Positions 11,300-24,201 of a DNA stretch of 64,000 bases are shown one piece after another. This DNA comes from Ottelia alismoides. Lineage: Eukaryota > Streptophyta > Magnoliopsida > Alismatales > Hydrocharitaceae. The position numbers and the translations under genes were made by a program. The notes below the pieces were generated by a model. That model did not search any database and was not told the DNA's origin. It saw only the letters and a program-made list of their open reading frames with translations. The DNA lies in NCBI GenBank assembly GCA_037367405.1, contig JAZKJV010004148.1, positions 1,550,501 to 1,614,500 of the forward strand. Reading direction: 5' to 3'. Position 1 is the stretch's first letter, and each line of letters starts with the position of its first letter.

Positions 11300-13600
11300 A
11301 AAATAGCTAGGTAAGCTGATCAGTCATTCTTTTCCCGATAGACTACGCCAAGTCCTTTTACGACAGTTGCATATCCCCAACAATAGTGCTCACATCCATT
11401 GTGAATGTTGCATCTTATGCAACCAATACTCAATTTTAAGGCAGTTCTAGTGTCTTTGACACTACAACTCAATAATTGTTATAACTAGTATGTAATTTCT
11501 ATTATCCTAATCAGAATGCCCTTATTCCCAGAGATCTCTATCTCTTAAGACTAAGACCCAATCTTAGGTCTTATAAGGCATCCACAGTTAAGAACTTTTA
11601 GATCACTATCTATAAAGCCTTAAGTTCTTGAAGATAAGGCTTTGAGATCACTATCTAAAATATCTTATCTTCTTTGAAGATATAGTTATTACTGCAATTA
11701 AGTATTTTATCTCCATAGTAGGATTATTAATATCTTACTAATCCCATTACATGGCAGACATCTGGCTTTTATACACATCTAGTATATACAAAGCTTCTCA
11801 ATGTTAATGCACTAGGGCTTGCAGCTTTGGCATTCACATCTTCAACTCTTTGAGGTGATATCCCTTTAGATTGGTCAATACCATATCTTAAGGGAAAGGA
11901 GCTTCACTTGGAGTTTTCCAAAATGGAATATGTCCAAGATGTACCATTAATGTGATGATCCCAATGCCCTCTTTTCTATGCTTCTGAACAACTTGAGAAC
12001 TAAGATATAGGAATTCTCCTTTAAATCATATCTCAAGGTATGGAATAGAAAAATTATAAAATACTTATTACTATCCTTATGTATTTCAAATGATTACGAT
12101 ATCATCTACATTTAGCATGATGAACACCAAGGCACTCCAACTAAGATTCACACGAATCATCAAAATTCTATCTGAAATCATATAATTTATTATTTCATCA
12201 AATCTAATGTTCCAACTATAAGAAGCTTATTTGAGTCCATAGATGGGTTTCTTAAGCTTGCACACCTTGCATTTCTCATTCATGAACCCATGGGTCTACT
12301 TCATATGAATATCCTTGATGATGAATTCATAGAGGAATGCATGCCATCCTAAAGATGTCATAGTCAAGTTGTGTAGCTATAGTTGGCAATATTCTAATGG
12401 GTTTAAACATGGTCACTGAAGAGCAAATCTCATCGCAAGCAATGTCTTCTCTTAGTGTGTATCTTGTGGATACGAGCCGTGCTTTGAAGATCTCTACCTT
12501 CTCATCAGGTTCCCTCTTTCTAGTGAAGACCCACTTACACATAACCAGTTTTACCCTTATAGGCATATCCTCGAGGGTCCATATACAACACTTGTATATG
12601 AAGTCTTCTTTGTACTTTACAACTAACATCCATCTTTCCATGTCATGATCTTCAGAAGCACATGAAGTATGATCATTGTCAAACTTAACTGACACATGGA
12701 ATCCATCCTCAAAGTTATTTGAATACGTTTGAGTGTTTCATATTTAATTGTTCTTTTAGTTTCTGATTTCAGGAGCCTTATTGTCTTCTCAAGATTAAAT
12801 GAGTTCCTTCACTTCATTTTCATCTTGATTCTCAAGAGAGTCATCCTATTAGAACCATTTCCTTAGAAATAAAATCTTTTATGAATCTAAAGGTCATAAA
12901 GTAGGTATCCAATACCATCCTTTATTTTCATAATGAAGTAGCACTCTCTGGAGCTGGATTCCAGCTTACTTGCATGAAACCTTATATATTGTAGTCTCTA
13001 CTACCGATATACTTGGAAACTAAGAGATATTTATGCTAATATTCATCATTGATCAAAATCATGTCACATATGATCCAATTGCATCTCCCAACAACTCTAT
13101 TGAGTTTAGGTGTATCAGGAGGAATGAGATAGGAATTATATTCATATCTCCATAAGGTATTCTTTGAATTCATCTAATAGGTTCTTGCTACCTATGTTAG
13201 ATCAAATTCATTTCATCTTCCTTCAAACTTTGGTTGTAAACCAAAATTGTGAAATCTTTGAACATTTCGAAGCTTTCTAAAGTGAAGGGAAGAAATCTCA
13301 TTTCATAATCATCGAATGATATCACATATCATCAACATTTATTGTGATAAAAATGATCCACATACATCAATATGTATGAGATCTTGAATACCTTGGTATC
13401 TTACACAATTCCCAAAGAAGGGTGTATTGGATATTTTAACTTTTTTTTTGAGAGGATATTTTAACTTTTGAATACAATATTCACAAGTATGTAGATTTTG
13501 GATCTTCAGACAATCTAAAGTTCAATATCTTACTAGTCTATTAATCTCATCAATAGACATATGTCCAAGGCTTGATGCCATATCATTGTCAAATGATCTT
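11300..13600 (-). pseudogene. pol: Copia pol: pre-integrase, integrase, RT and RNase H remnants
   Basis: Read on the - strand. The pre-integrase domain (13440-13597) shows 'SLGHMSIDEINRLVRY' and 'CEYC', matching the copia H..GH and CxxC pattern. The integrase core (about 12750-13430) is too decayed to place its catalytic residues. RT at 12327-12695 reads 'VMCKWVFTRKREPDEKVEIF' then 'KARLV', the copia 'KWV...KYKARLV' block, and continues to 'EICSSVTMFKPIRILPTIA'. RT palm sequence 'KLKKPIYGLKQ'-like lies near 12230-12265. Near 11740-11800, 'KPDVCHVMGLV' resembles the 'RPDI.YAVG' segment at the RT/RNase H junction. Frequent stops and frameshifts mean it is not functional. The lineage cannot be assigned. 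Confidence 0.65.
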
Positions 13601-14868
13601 CATCCTCCTATTTATATTTAAGGTTTAATTTTTAGTATTAGAAATACTAACGAACCATTTATTAATTTCTAATTTTAATAGAGTCATGTAGATTTTAGAT
13701 TATTATACGAAATATATCTATTATAACTCATTGTGATATGTCTATTCTAGAATTCATGCTCATTTCCAACATTTAGAAATAAACAATGAGTGTATTCAAA
13801 TATCTAGGTCATAGAAACATTCTCTAAGACTAAAAGCTCTCCCACCGAAAATATGAAGTCTATCTATCCAATAGAGATTGTTGCAATAATTGCATCAACA
13901 TCCATGTGGATTACTATTAAATCTTATGATAAAATTTTTAGTCTTCTCAAACATAGGCAACCAATTGCAATTGTTATTAGAAGATTTAGATGCAATTATT
14001 AGACTTTTATCTTATCTAATAAGAAAGTCAATTTCAATGATTATGTATAGATTATATAATATTCCGATGCATTCTCCGAGTCCTTCTCAAAGGATTTTAG
14101 ATAGTCTAGATAGTCATACTATTAGTACATCAGCTTATTGCAGTATTGGCATTCATCCAACTCTTTGGGTGTCATATGTAAGTCACAGAAGTATAATCAA
14201 CCTTTTGACTTTCCTTCTTACTTAGGTCAGACCCATGCTTCAAATGCGCTCCTTCATCTATAAGAAACCATTGCTTAAGACTAAGGATCTCTTATGTTGA
14301 ACTCATAAGAATTCAATGTAAGAGTATTTCAACATTTATACATGCTTTCTTCAATTCATACAATATGAATATTATGAAGATTCATGAAATACTATAGTAT
14401 AGAGAGTAGAATGATGACACTCACCATATCTACATCTATCTTCACTCTTAAAGACTTTGGTTCAGGTAGGTACTAAAACATTTTGAGTACATCTTCTCAT
14501 ATCAAGCCCTATTCTGCATAATGCAATGAACCATGTCATTCATGATTAAATGTTGAGAGCACATTGGTATGTCAAAAATTTCTTTCTTATATTTTATAAG
14601 GATTATTTTACAATTACGATCATCATCGACATGATACTTCCAAAGTACACTCGATGACAGATTAAGACTATAGAGACATACAAACCTTGTTGTCCTATTA
14701 TCCATTTAATTGTCACTGCTCATTATTATAAGGAAACTTTTACATTGCAACCACATACATTATGTGTCCAATTCCAATTACAATATCTTGATCATGGATC
14801 CAATCCATGATATTTTAGTGAATATAGTATTGAGTGGGTTTAATGAGGATTCTGAAATAAGAAATTTG

Positions 14869-14909
<41 letters not shown>

Positions 14910-16571
14910 TCATTTAGGAATTTTTATATTAAAGTTGTATTGCTTTATTAACACTGAAAGTTCATTGTCTTATTCACTTTCAATGTAAGAGATATACTTA
15001 CCATTATATCTCAAGCAAGATCTGGGATCTCCTTTCTTATCTTTGTTACATCCCAATAATATGAGAACTTGCAACTCGCATGAAAAGAAAGTAGGAACTA
15101 ATTCCGCCTTGCAAGTCCAACTTGCATTCCCAATACGGTCTTCAACACCCAAGCCCACCACCTCTAAGGTGATGTTGACCCATCGTTAATTGAACCAATC
15201 ATCAACATGATAAGAACTCTCTACGTGAAATCCAATATCACCCTAATAATATGAAGACTTGATATCGGGGTCACTACGCATACGTCCTCACTCTTTCAAG
15301 AAGTAAAGAGCCCGATCCAGATGTGCTAGTATGTAGGAGCTGTCACTTCGAACAAATGTCTCCTACATGCAAACCTTGGTGACAGAATCCTTTGCCTTGA
15401 TGGAAGACCATGGATGTCACTGATGTGGTCCTCTATATCATGTTCATATTCTAATTAATTATTATGAATCATATTCATATAATTAATTATTCCAAGGAAA
15501 TTATAACTCTATTCATAATATAGTGTATAATTGCATCTAATTTATTTAATCATATTAAATTAATTATTAATATAATTAATCAATCAACAAACAAATTTTT
15601 ATTATTACTTGTAGGATGGCATAATTTGAAAATTCGTATTATTTTAATTTTAAAAATAAGACAAATACACCGTGATCACTTCAACCATTATCCTATCCTT
15701 ACTCGTTGTCATGGACAGTACAGATGGGAGTGGGGCATACCACTCACGGAACAACCTGCTACCCCAACACTCCCTGACTAGACACCGTATCTGCCTCAGG
15801 TCAGGATAATACAATTTGATCATGTTGTATTTGAGATGATAAATAGTCTTTAACCGAAGTTATCCATATAATATTTATCAAAATCATTTTGATTAATATT
15901 ATAAGGATATTTGCTAAACATATCCCTATTCCTATTCAAGCAACTATGTTTGTTGGGATTGATGCAACCAATTGTGATCTAGATCATACCTAATCAATTT
16001 TGGTCAAGGTAATGCCATTTAAGGAAATAATCATCATAAATATTTCACAAATATTCATCAATAATGATTTCAGGAAATTAACCATTAATTTCCACTAATT
16101 GATTAAATAACAATCACAAGGTTCTTGATTGGGAAAGTAATTTTCGGAAGTGACCCCTACTTACTAAATTAGCATATCTCAATAAAATTTCAAATAATGC
16201 AAATTAAGTTTCTTTGATTTAACAATTTGATTTATAACAAAGTGCAAGTAATAAACACACATTTCAAGGCATTTTAAAGGTGTAATTAACTCTTTATCTA
16301 CGTCAAGATTTGCCATGTCCAAAACAGTGGATATATGTTCACTAAAATGATCATACTTGAGAAAATGGATTTCAAATTATGCAAATCAAGTCCCACAGTT
16401 TCCTTATTTAATGGGGAACAGAATCCAAAATTTCTAGTTTAAAGACATTTAAATAGTGCGAAAAAATCACACAAAATAGGGATACGTGAACAAAATGCAA
16501 TGAAAGTTCACACAACCAAAAATGCCCAAGTCATCTTCAGTTTGCGGATCATATCCTAAACCTCTAACCTG
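13601..16571 (-). other. Copia 5' internal region (gag/protease expected), not recognisable
   Basis: By position this should contain gag and protease, read right to left. I found no reliable CCHC zinc knuckle or protease motif. It holds a (TA)n run and AT-rich sequence near 15440-15640. Either gag has decayed beyond recognition or the part was replaced. Confidence 0.4.
14871..14905. repeat. (TA)n microsatellite
   Basis: About 17 uninterrupted TA units inside the copia interior. Confidence 0.95.
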
Positions 16572-16583
16572 GCTCTGATAAAA
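16572..16583 (-). promoter_or_regulatory. Copia primer binding site, degenerate
   Basis: The + strand GCTCTGATAAAA is the complement of TTTTATCAGAGC. It differs by two bases from the initiator-Met tRNA site TGGTATCAGAGC used by most plant copia elements. It lies 5 bases from the LTR start at 16589. Confidence 0.6.
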
Positions 16584-16588
16584 CTTTA

Positions 16589-17165
16589 TGGATATGGGAA
16601 TATGTTTAAGCGCATCACGAAAGCGTGTGAATCGCATTGTATGGAATCAGGATCGACTAGTCGTACTAGTTGCTCGGGGCAATGGAATTAAAAAATTGAA
16701 CGATGAAACCACATGATCCCATAACACTTCTCAGATCATTCATCTAAACCACAAAGAAGTATTAGGTTTACTTCTTGAAGTTTTGTTGCGAACGAGTCCC
16801 TAAATGAAGAGACCTCCTGTCTCAAGTCTGATAAACAGAGGGGACGCTTGCGAGCACATTGATGAAATGCGTGCTCAACGCAATCCTTGTTGATGATCCA
16901 AGCGGCGAACCTGATCTTGTCACACGAGATCTGACATCTTCTTCATGAGAGAGGGGCATCGAAGGAGACAAAGATCCACGAGCAAATGATCCAATAGCAT
17001 AACGACGATGGTGACTCTCTCTAGGGGTCCATGGTGGACGTCCATAATGAGAGAGAGAGAGAGATTTGGCATGTATCGAGAGAGGTAGAGAGCATATTTT
17101 AGATTGTCTAAAGAAGATCTAGGGTTCCTCTTCTTATATAATAGTTTGAGAGTCCATGGATACGA
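16589..17165 (-). repeat. Copia 5' LTR (right copy), PBS-proximal part, cut by E2
   Basis: Homologous to 8580-9180 along its length with many small differences, including GA-rich and TATA-like segments (17045-17060, 17133-17143). Homology ends after 'gtccatggat' at 17162. E2 starts here; the rest should lie beyond the window. Confidence 0.7.
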
Positions 17166-18497
17166 TGAATCACTAAATGCATGTACTAAAATAGATCTGT
17201 TGTAGCATAGGCACTTAGCTTCTCATATAGAACTGAGAAGAATCTCAGTTACGAGTTCTCGGTTTTAATTTTTATCCTGTGAAGTCCAGGGTCGAACATA
17301 GGGATGTGAAAATTTACTGATTAAATTTAGAGGTCAAATATTTTAGATAACAAATCATAGATCAATTATATTGAGATAACGCATACATCAAAAAGAGATA
17401 ACTATCTAACACGAATCTATGCATTTAAATTTAATGCAGATAACAATGCACAATCAACATGAAGATGATACAATGTAATTAGTCATACGCCAGATGACAT
17501 GGATTATGGATATAATTATTACCCTGGAATAATTGAATATCTAATCAAGTCATTAATTTAGACAACCAAGTCATGTAGGTCACAGAACTATGAGTTTCAT
17601 TTCACTCTTGATGCTAGAAATCAAATTGTTCAAATCATTCAATGACCTAATGATAGTGATTAAAAAAAACTAATAAAAGGTCATTGAACATTTAAGGTAA
17701 CTCAAAGATTCAATTGTTCAATGAAAGTGCATTTTCAATAATGTATCATGGTTTCAACAAACACATTAAGATCAGTAAGTGTGTGACTTTGAAACCAAAA
17801 TCATCCACAAATTTCGTCAAGAGATAGATTATCAAACAAGTTTTGAAACGAGACCAAATCACATTAAATGGATTTGAGGATAACAGTGTTATTCAACAAT
17901 GAATCCAGGGGCATAAATGTAAGAAAACTTCCAAGTTTTATTACAAAATAGGACATATAGGGATTGAAATGTAAATAGGAAAACTCATAGGGGCTATCAT
18001 GCAATTTCCATTACACAGAAGGATTTATCTATAATATCAAGAAATAGGAGACCTCTGCTACAATTCTCCCCATCATGTGCGCAGATCAAGTGATTTTTTA
18101 GGCTCGGACGCGGCAGCTTGGACCACGGTCAACACTTGGTGTTTTTCTGGTGGCTAGGAATTAGCCTAGGACTGAGGCTGGGCTCCCAACCTCATGCTTG
18201 AAACATTGCTTTGGGCAATCACGTGGCACGTTTACAACCGTTGGATTAAACCCAATTTAGAATATCCAACGGCACCTGCTACTTGGATGTTCTTCTGGTC
18301 TTACCGAGGACGGCGACACTGGAGGATGTGCTTCGATGTCACTGACGCCGGTCCTCTATATCCCTCTTTGCAACCAGTAGGTCTTGAGACCTTCGTTTAA
18401 GCTCGACATTGAGGATTAATGCTCAAAGAAGCCACGGAGTTGTTTTGATGGCTCTGTCAATGAACCTTAAACAGATAGAAAATTGGAGATCGGGGTT
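17166..18497 (-). repeat. E2 3' LTR, outer part
   Basis: It starts TGAATCACTAAATG at the point where copia homology stops. Near 17275-17310 the '...cctgtgaagtccagggtcgaac' block corresponds to the E4 LTR 'agcctgggaaagccccagggtcgac'. No genuine gene is seen; the 68-codon frame at 18194-18400 lies within the LTR. It continues at 36792. Confidence 0.65.
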
Positions 18498-20198
18498 TGT
18501 TGAACCCGAAAATCAAGTGGTCTTGCGTTCCACACAAGGCGGGAACACAGTCGTCGAATCGACCACACGAAATCCAGATTAAAACAACAATTAAACCACA
18601 ACAATAATGAAATAATGAAAAGCGATGCGGAGTTAAAATTTATTATAACTCAACAACAAAAGTGTGTATGGGTGCAAGTATGTGTAGAGTGTCGAATACA
18701 GGGAACAAGCAGGTAGATCGGGGCAATGAATGGACAAAAATGACTGCGATGTATGTGTCTATAAGTATGCTCTTTTTTGTGGGTTTTTAAATTTTATATT
18801 TGATTTTTGATTTTTTGATTTTTATTTTTTGATTTTTGAATTTTAATTTTCTAATTTTTGGTTTTTCTTTTTATATTTTATATTTTTTTAATTTCTTTTT
18901 CTTTGAAAGATATATAAAGTAATATAAAGGATATATATACCAGAGAGGTAAGAGAGAGATAATATCTACGAAAATAGGTGAAAATAAGCAGAATAAAAGA
19001 AATTAAATATTTTTGTGCTTTTTATATTTTTCTGGTGCTTTTTTTTATTTTTCTATATTTTTGTTAATTTTTTGGGTATTTTTAAAGTCATAAATGCTCA
19101 AAACAGGGAATAAAATAAATGTCTAAAATTAAAATGGAGATGAAAAATAGCAAACAGGGTCAAAAATTCTCAAAATTAATTTTAATATAAAGATAATAAT
19201 ATAAAGAAAATTCAGAAACAGAAATTATATTTTTATTATTTTTAATGATTTTTTAAATTTTTATAAAGATTTTAGGGATTTTTAGTTTTTATGGGTTTTC
19301 TTTTATATTTTTTAGTGATTTTTGGTCTAAAAGTCCAAAATACCAAAATACACAAAATATATTTTTTAAGGAATGTTTCGAAGAGCTTTTATAATTTTTA
19401 TGTATTTTCTAATGAAGACAAGGATGAAAATGCGTGTTTTTGATTTTTTATAAATAATAATAGCTTCAATTATGCAAAATAAAAAATGGCGTCAAAGCAC
19501 AACACAAAAGGAAGCTGATGTTATTTTTTAGAAATTTTTCGAATTTTATATATAAATAGAAACAACATAAAGAAAATACACTACTTGCAAGGGTGTTTTT
19601 GTAAATTTATAAATGTCTAGGGCCTAATTGTTAATTTCACCAAGAAATTATAATGCAAAAATAAATTACGAGACTAAAGATAAATAGCCAAAGTCAGAAG
19701 CCTTTCCCTGCAAAAACGCTAGAGCTCACGTGACTCGCACGTGAGCCTGGTAGGGACCTGTTTGCAATTATAATAAATGGGGGGGCTAGATTGCAAAGTG
19801 ACCAAAAATATTATAACAACATACACATGTTTTCAGAACTCAAGACAAATTAGCAAAACCACTAGGGGTCCCCCCATAAAATGCCCATGCCTCACGTGCG
19901 CCAGTCACTTGAGGTGACGTGGTCGAGGACCCAAAATGCAAATAACAGAAATACACGGGGTTTTGCAAAATGTGCAAAATAAAATGTGCAGCAGATGAAT
20001 GTTTAAGCAGTAAAATGTAAACTACAAAAATGGTAGGGAGTAAACTGCAAAAAACCCAGTGCTGGGACAATTGAACGGTGCAACGCCCCTCACTTATACA
20101 CGTGTCAGCACAAGGAGCGGCGATACCCCTTCGAGATCCTATGGCCGAGATTAGATGGTCTCTGACTTATCCAACGGCTTGATAACGTGATGGATCCT
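18498..20198 (-). repeat. Solo LTR S1, left part
   Basis: It starts TGTTGAACCCGAAAATC, resembling the E4 LTR start TGATGAACCTCGAAATC. Its other part is 36100-36786, ending GAGATTCATCA. Flanks are GGGTT (18493-18497) and GGGAT (36787-36791), a target duplication with one mismatch. Combined length is about 2.39 kb with no interior, so I call it a solo LTR. It carries G-box CACGTG at 19727, 19738, 19893 and 20099; the first two form a GCTCACGTG / CACGTGAGC inverted repeat at 19724-19746. Confidence 0.65.
20194..20198. repeat. S2 target-site duplication, left
   Basis: ATCCT directly before the S2 start TGATGAATC; repeated at 36095-36099. Confidence 0.8.
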
Positions 20199-20455
20199 TG
20201 ATGAATCTCGGAGTCATCACTCTAAGTCTCATTTGTTAAGCTCAAGTCCCTCAAAATCATCAACATTTCTGCAATTATTCTACATAATTAGCATTCATGC
20301 ATGTTTGCATAAGAATGGCATTTTATCCATCATTTTTGCACAAAATAAGAAGCCAAAAATCCAAGCCAAAAATGACTTGTAAAAAGCCTAACTTCCCGGA
20401 TTTTTAACTCTTTCATGCTAACTCCGAATGACACAGAACCACCTCCACTGTGTAC
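20199..20455 (+). repeat. Solo LTR S2, left part (5' end)
   Basis: It starts TGATGAATCTCGGAGTCATC on the + strand. The next 200 bases match the start of the E4 LTR read on the other strand, for example 'attagcattcatgcatg' and 'aataagaagcca'. Interrupted at 20455 by E4; it resumes at 33246 and ends at 36094. Confidence 0.75.
20451..20455. repeat. E4 target-site duplication, left
   Basis: TGTAC, identical to 33241-33245, directly outside the TG...CA ends of E4. Confidence 0.92.
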
Positions 20456-23400
20456 TGATGAACCTCGAAATCTACCCTTTTAATGTCGTATAATTGACAA
20501 GTGCGTTGCAGTCGGATAGATCCGCATCGATCAAAAATAACCGCACAGCTCGATTAATCGTCGAATGAATTAATATGTGGTTTTATGTTTATTTAGCCTG
20601 GGAAAGCCCCAGGGTCGACTCAAGGAGGCAAAGGAACAACTCAAGATCAAGTTAGAGGTATTAGATTTATGGTTTCCTAGTGGAATTTTTTTGGTATTTT
20701 AAATGTGATAAAAATACCAAGCACAAATGCGGTTGAACTAGGTTATTAAGAAAATCAACAACTTAGCCAAATTTACTTTAATGTGAAATTATTCAAATTA
20801 GCCAAATGATATTTTTTTTTCTAAGAACCTAATCCAATGATGAATGTAAAATATATTTTTTTGAAATTTTTGGCTTTAAAATGCGCAAATGAAAAATACA
20901 AACTTTTTTGGGGTTTTTATGCAATTTTTCATGCAAATGATTTGCAAAAATTATGATAAATTTACTGGAAGTTAAATATGATGCAATGAAGCTAACTAAT
21001 ATTTTTAGAATTTTCTAACACTTTTTGATTTTTTATGAATTTTTTACTGAAAATAGAGCGACTGCGAGTATTTAATTCCTAATAAATCCACGAAGTTAAA
21101 TTATCCAAAGATTGATTTATCTCAAATAGACATTTTTATAAGGAAACCAGAGAGTCGAAATTTCTCAAAAATAATATTCGTGGAATTAATTAAAAATCAA
21201 TTACAGAAATCACTCAATAATACATTTTAGGCACAAGACAACTCCTAATTGGACGAAATTTGGATTGTAATTAAAGCACAATTAGATGCATCATTAACAA
21301 TTTTTTCACAATTTTTGGAGCAATAAATAAGCCTATGAGAATTTCATAGCGTAAATGGGTAAAATATCACTGATTTTCAATCTTTGATTTTTAATAAATA
21401 ATAGAATGCTCACAAAAATACAAGTAAATAGCTAAGAGATAAAGATTTAGTTTCTCTACAACATGTTATTTTTCCTTAAATAAAATGATGTTATCTGACT
21501 ATCCAAATTAGCGCTCAAAGTCAGGGGTCTTTTTGCAATACAGAAATTGAAATAAACAAATTCAAATGTGCACAAGGGCACTTCTGCAATTGAACGGATT
21601 GAATATGCAAATTTCATAAAAAAATAAAGAAATAAATTTTTGACCTTTTGTTTTCTTCCCCCACAAGATAGGGCACACGACAAGGGGAGCGGCTAGGGCT
21701 TGCGGGCGGCCGCGCGATGGAGCAGCGTCGTGCGGGCGGTTGGGCGGCGGCGCACGAACGCGAGGACGGGAAGAGCGGGGCACCGCTCGCGGTTGGCCGC
21801 ACGGCAGAGTCGTGTGGCTGGAAGGCTCTATGCATGGGGATGAGGCGGGCACGGCGGGCGGAGCTCGGGGGGGCGGCCTGGAGGAGGTACGAGAGGCCGC
21901 GACACCGGCGGCAGAGCACCTTGGTGGCACGCGGCTGTGGCGTAGGAGGAGATCGGGCGCAGGCGGCCGGGCTGGTCGCACGGCTGCGCGCACTTCGCGC
22001 GGAGGGGCGGGCCGTGAGGAGGAGTTCCATGCTGTGTGCACGGGAGGAACGTCGGTGACTGGAGATCCGCGCCAGTCGGCTGAGGTGGCTGGGCAGCAGC
22101 TTGGCCTTGCGTACGTGGGGACGGCGGGCTGTTGGGAGGCGGCACACGGCGTCGACACTCGTCGACGGCGCTGCTCGCGGGTGGCAGAAGGAGGAGGCGG
22201 GCGTTGAGGGCGGGTCGACCGCGGTGGAGAGCCAGGGAGGGGGCGGCTACGGCTGCTTCTTCCCTGGAATTTCTTTTTTTTTTTGTTTCCCTTTTTTTTG
22301 CAAATTTTTTTTGGTTGTAATTTTTTTAACAGTAATAAAAGGTGAAATGAATGGTGGTGATGATGTATGGTTTATTATCGAGATTATGATGAAAGAGTTG
22401 ATTGTGATTGTGGTGGTTGTAGTGAAAATGGTAGATGATAATGTAGATGAAACAACAAGGATAAAAAACGTTAGATAAAAATGAAATGAAAAGATAGAGA
22501 TAGAAAAATTACATGTTGTTCGTCGGATTGTGGAGCCGCGTCGTGCGGCTTCCGATTGTGGCTTCGATCTGGTTCGACAAAAAATCGGAGAAGCTTTGCG
22601 ATCTTGACGGGAAGTTCGCTACGCGGAGATTAATTGCGGATCTCGCCTGTAGGTCGTCGTCGCTCAACGTCTAAGGGGGAGCTGTCACCTCACGTATTTA
22701 ACGGGGCTCGAACCTCTCTAACTCGTAGAATGGCGGATGAAGAAAAATGGTGTATGATGATATGAATATAAAGAGGAAGAGGGAGTTGGAAAAGAGATGG
22801 AGAGAGTGGAGTAGTGGAGGGTTATTGGCTTGGAGTGGAAGAAAAGTAAGGGGAGAAGTGGTAAAAGGAAAAAAATAAAATAGATAAAAGAATATAATAT
22901 AAGTAGGCTACTTAAAATAATTAAAATAGTAATAATAAAATAATAATAATAATAAATCCGAAAATAATTAATTAAATCCAAAAATAAAAAAATAATAATG
23001 ATAAAAGGGGGTGACACAATTAAATGTAAAGAAAAATCGAAAAGAAATAACAAACTGGGTCAAATCAAAAAGTGGTCAACACGAAAGTTGCTCGTCTCGA
23101 CGAGGTCTACAACTTTCGTGAAGGGCCGAAAATCAAAGAAAATAATATGTACAAAAACGTATTTTTGGGTGGTACCTTATAGATATAAAATACCGCATTT
23201 TATCTGTTGTAATTTTTTTGTCTTTTTTAAAAGAGAGAAAATCAAAATAAAAATAGAGAAAATAAAAAAAGAATATTTACAACTTAATCTATTTTTTTTG
23301 GATTTTTAATAATTAAGAAAATGAAATGGTAAAATATAGGGTTAAAATGGTCAATATGTACAATATACAAAAGGGGCCCAAAACCCAAGTTTTGCATACG

Positions 23401-23860
23401 AGCTCCGATTTTAATGAAATTGGTCTTGTTTCGAAGGTCGTGGAATGTATATTACTTTAAAAGTGTTATGCCTTATTCGGAGGTTGTATGAGAGAGATAT
23501 GTGAGTTTTAAAGTTCATGGTCTCAAACTTGGATTCGGCTTTTATTGGTCAATTTTACAAGTTAGTATTTTCTGGATATTTTTTTAATTAATGTTAGTAA
23601 TATATACACTATAGAGTTGGTTTTATTAGATTCGGAGTTAGTATAAAATATATACAAATAGGCTATTTTAACTAATATACATGTGAATATTTACAAGTGA
23701 ATTTGGCTTCTTATTTAATGCAAGTATGAATGCTAAAATGCAGATATTATGCTTGCATGCATGAATGCTAATTTTACAATATAAAGGGAAATATGCTGTT
23801 ATTTACTCGGGAATAAAGCTCTATTTTCAGCTTTTAGAGTGATGAATTACAGATTTATCA
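20456..23860 (-). repeat. E4 3' LTR (left copy)
   Basis: About 3405 bases, TGATGAACC...GATTTATCA on the + strand. It has a GC-rich island at 21690-22250 flanked by AT-rich sequence. Relative to the right copy it lacks 45 bases at about 23020. Confidence 0.92.
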
Positions 23861-23873
23861 ACCCGCTATACTT
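23861..23873 (-). promoter_or_regulatory. E4 polypurine tract
   Basis: The - strand reads AAGTATAGCGGGT directly before the 3' LTR start TGATAAATC. One C interrupts the purine run that is cleaner in the other elements. Confidence 0.75.
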
Positions 23874-24201
23874 AAACCTTGTTTGTCCCCGAGCAACTAA
23901 ATGAAATGCAAGAGTGAAATGATTTTGGGTTCCATACCAAGGTCATGAACAAAAGTTGAAAATGGAGATTGACTCAACCTTTGGATTAATTGTGTGGCAG
24001 AACCTTATTTGGACCTGAACTTAAAACCTAACAGACTTCAAGTTCCACAAGTATTCTATTCAAGACGCCTCAACAGTCAGGTCAGAACAAATCCTCAGAC
24101 ACAAATTTCTGATGACTATGATTCTTACTTGTACTGTATAAGTGAAATGTAACTCTCCACATCAGAAATGGCTTAGAAACAGCCTCCTCTAACAAGGTGA
24201 C
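23874..24201 (-). other. E4 sequence between 3' open frame and polypurine tract
   Basis: Non-coding, similar in position to 58300-58560 of E3. Nothing further seen. Confidence 0.4.

Larger units (their letters stand above)
8580..17165 (-). mobile_element. Ty1/copia-type element, heavily decayed, right LTR cut by E2
   Basis: The sequence at 8580-9180 recurs as 16589-17165 in the same direction. This is the LTR part nearest the PBS on the right copy. A degenerate tRNA-iMet PBS adjoins the right copy and a polypurine tract adjoins the right end of the left LTR. The - strand between them carries copia reverse transcriptase and pre-integrase motifs. The domain order integrase before RT, read on the - strand, is the Ty1/copia order. 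Confidence 0.75.

Noticed and set aside
14710..14988. 92-codon frame across the (TA)n run
   Set aside because: The open frame is created by the microsatellite (Ile-Tyr repeats).
18194..18400. 68-codon frame in the E2 LTR
   Set aside because: No recognisable domain and it lies entirely within the LTR.
21562..22207. Long open frames on both strands (up to about 198 codons) in the GC-rich part of the left E4 LTR, repeated at 30788-31806
   Set aside because: Frames are open on both strands at once, encode Arg/Ala/Pro-rich low-complexity protein and lie inside LTRs. They are explained by base composition.
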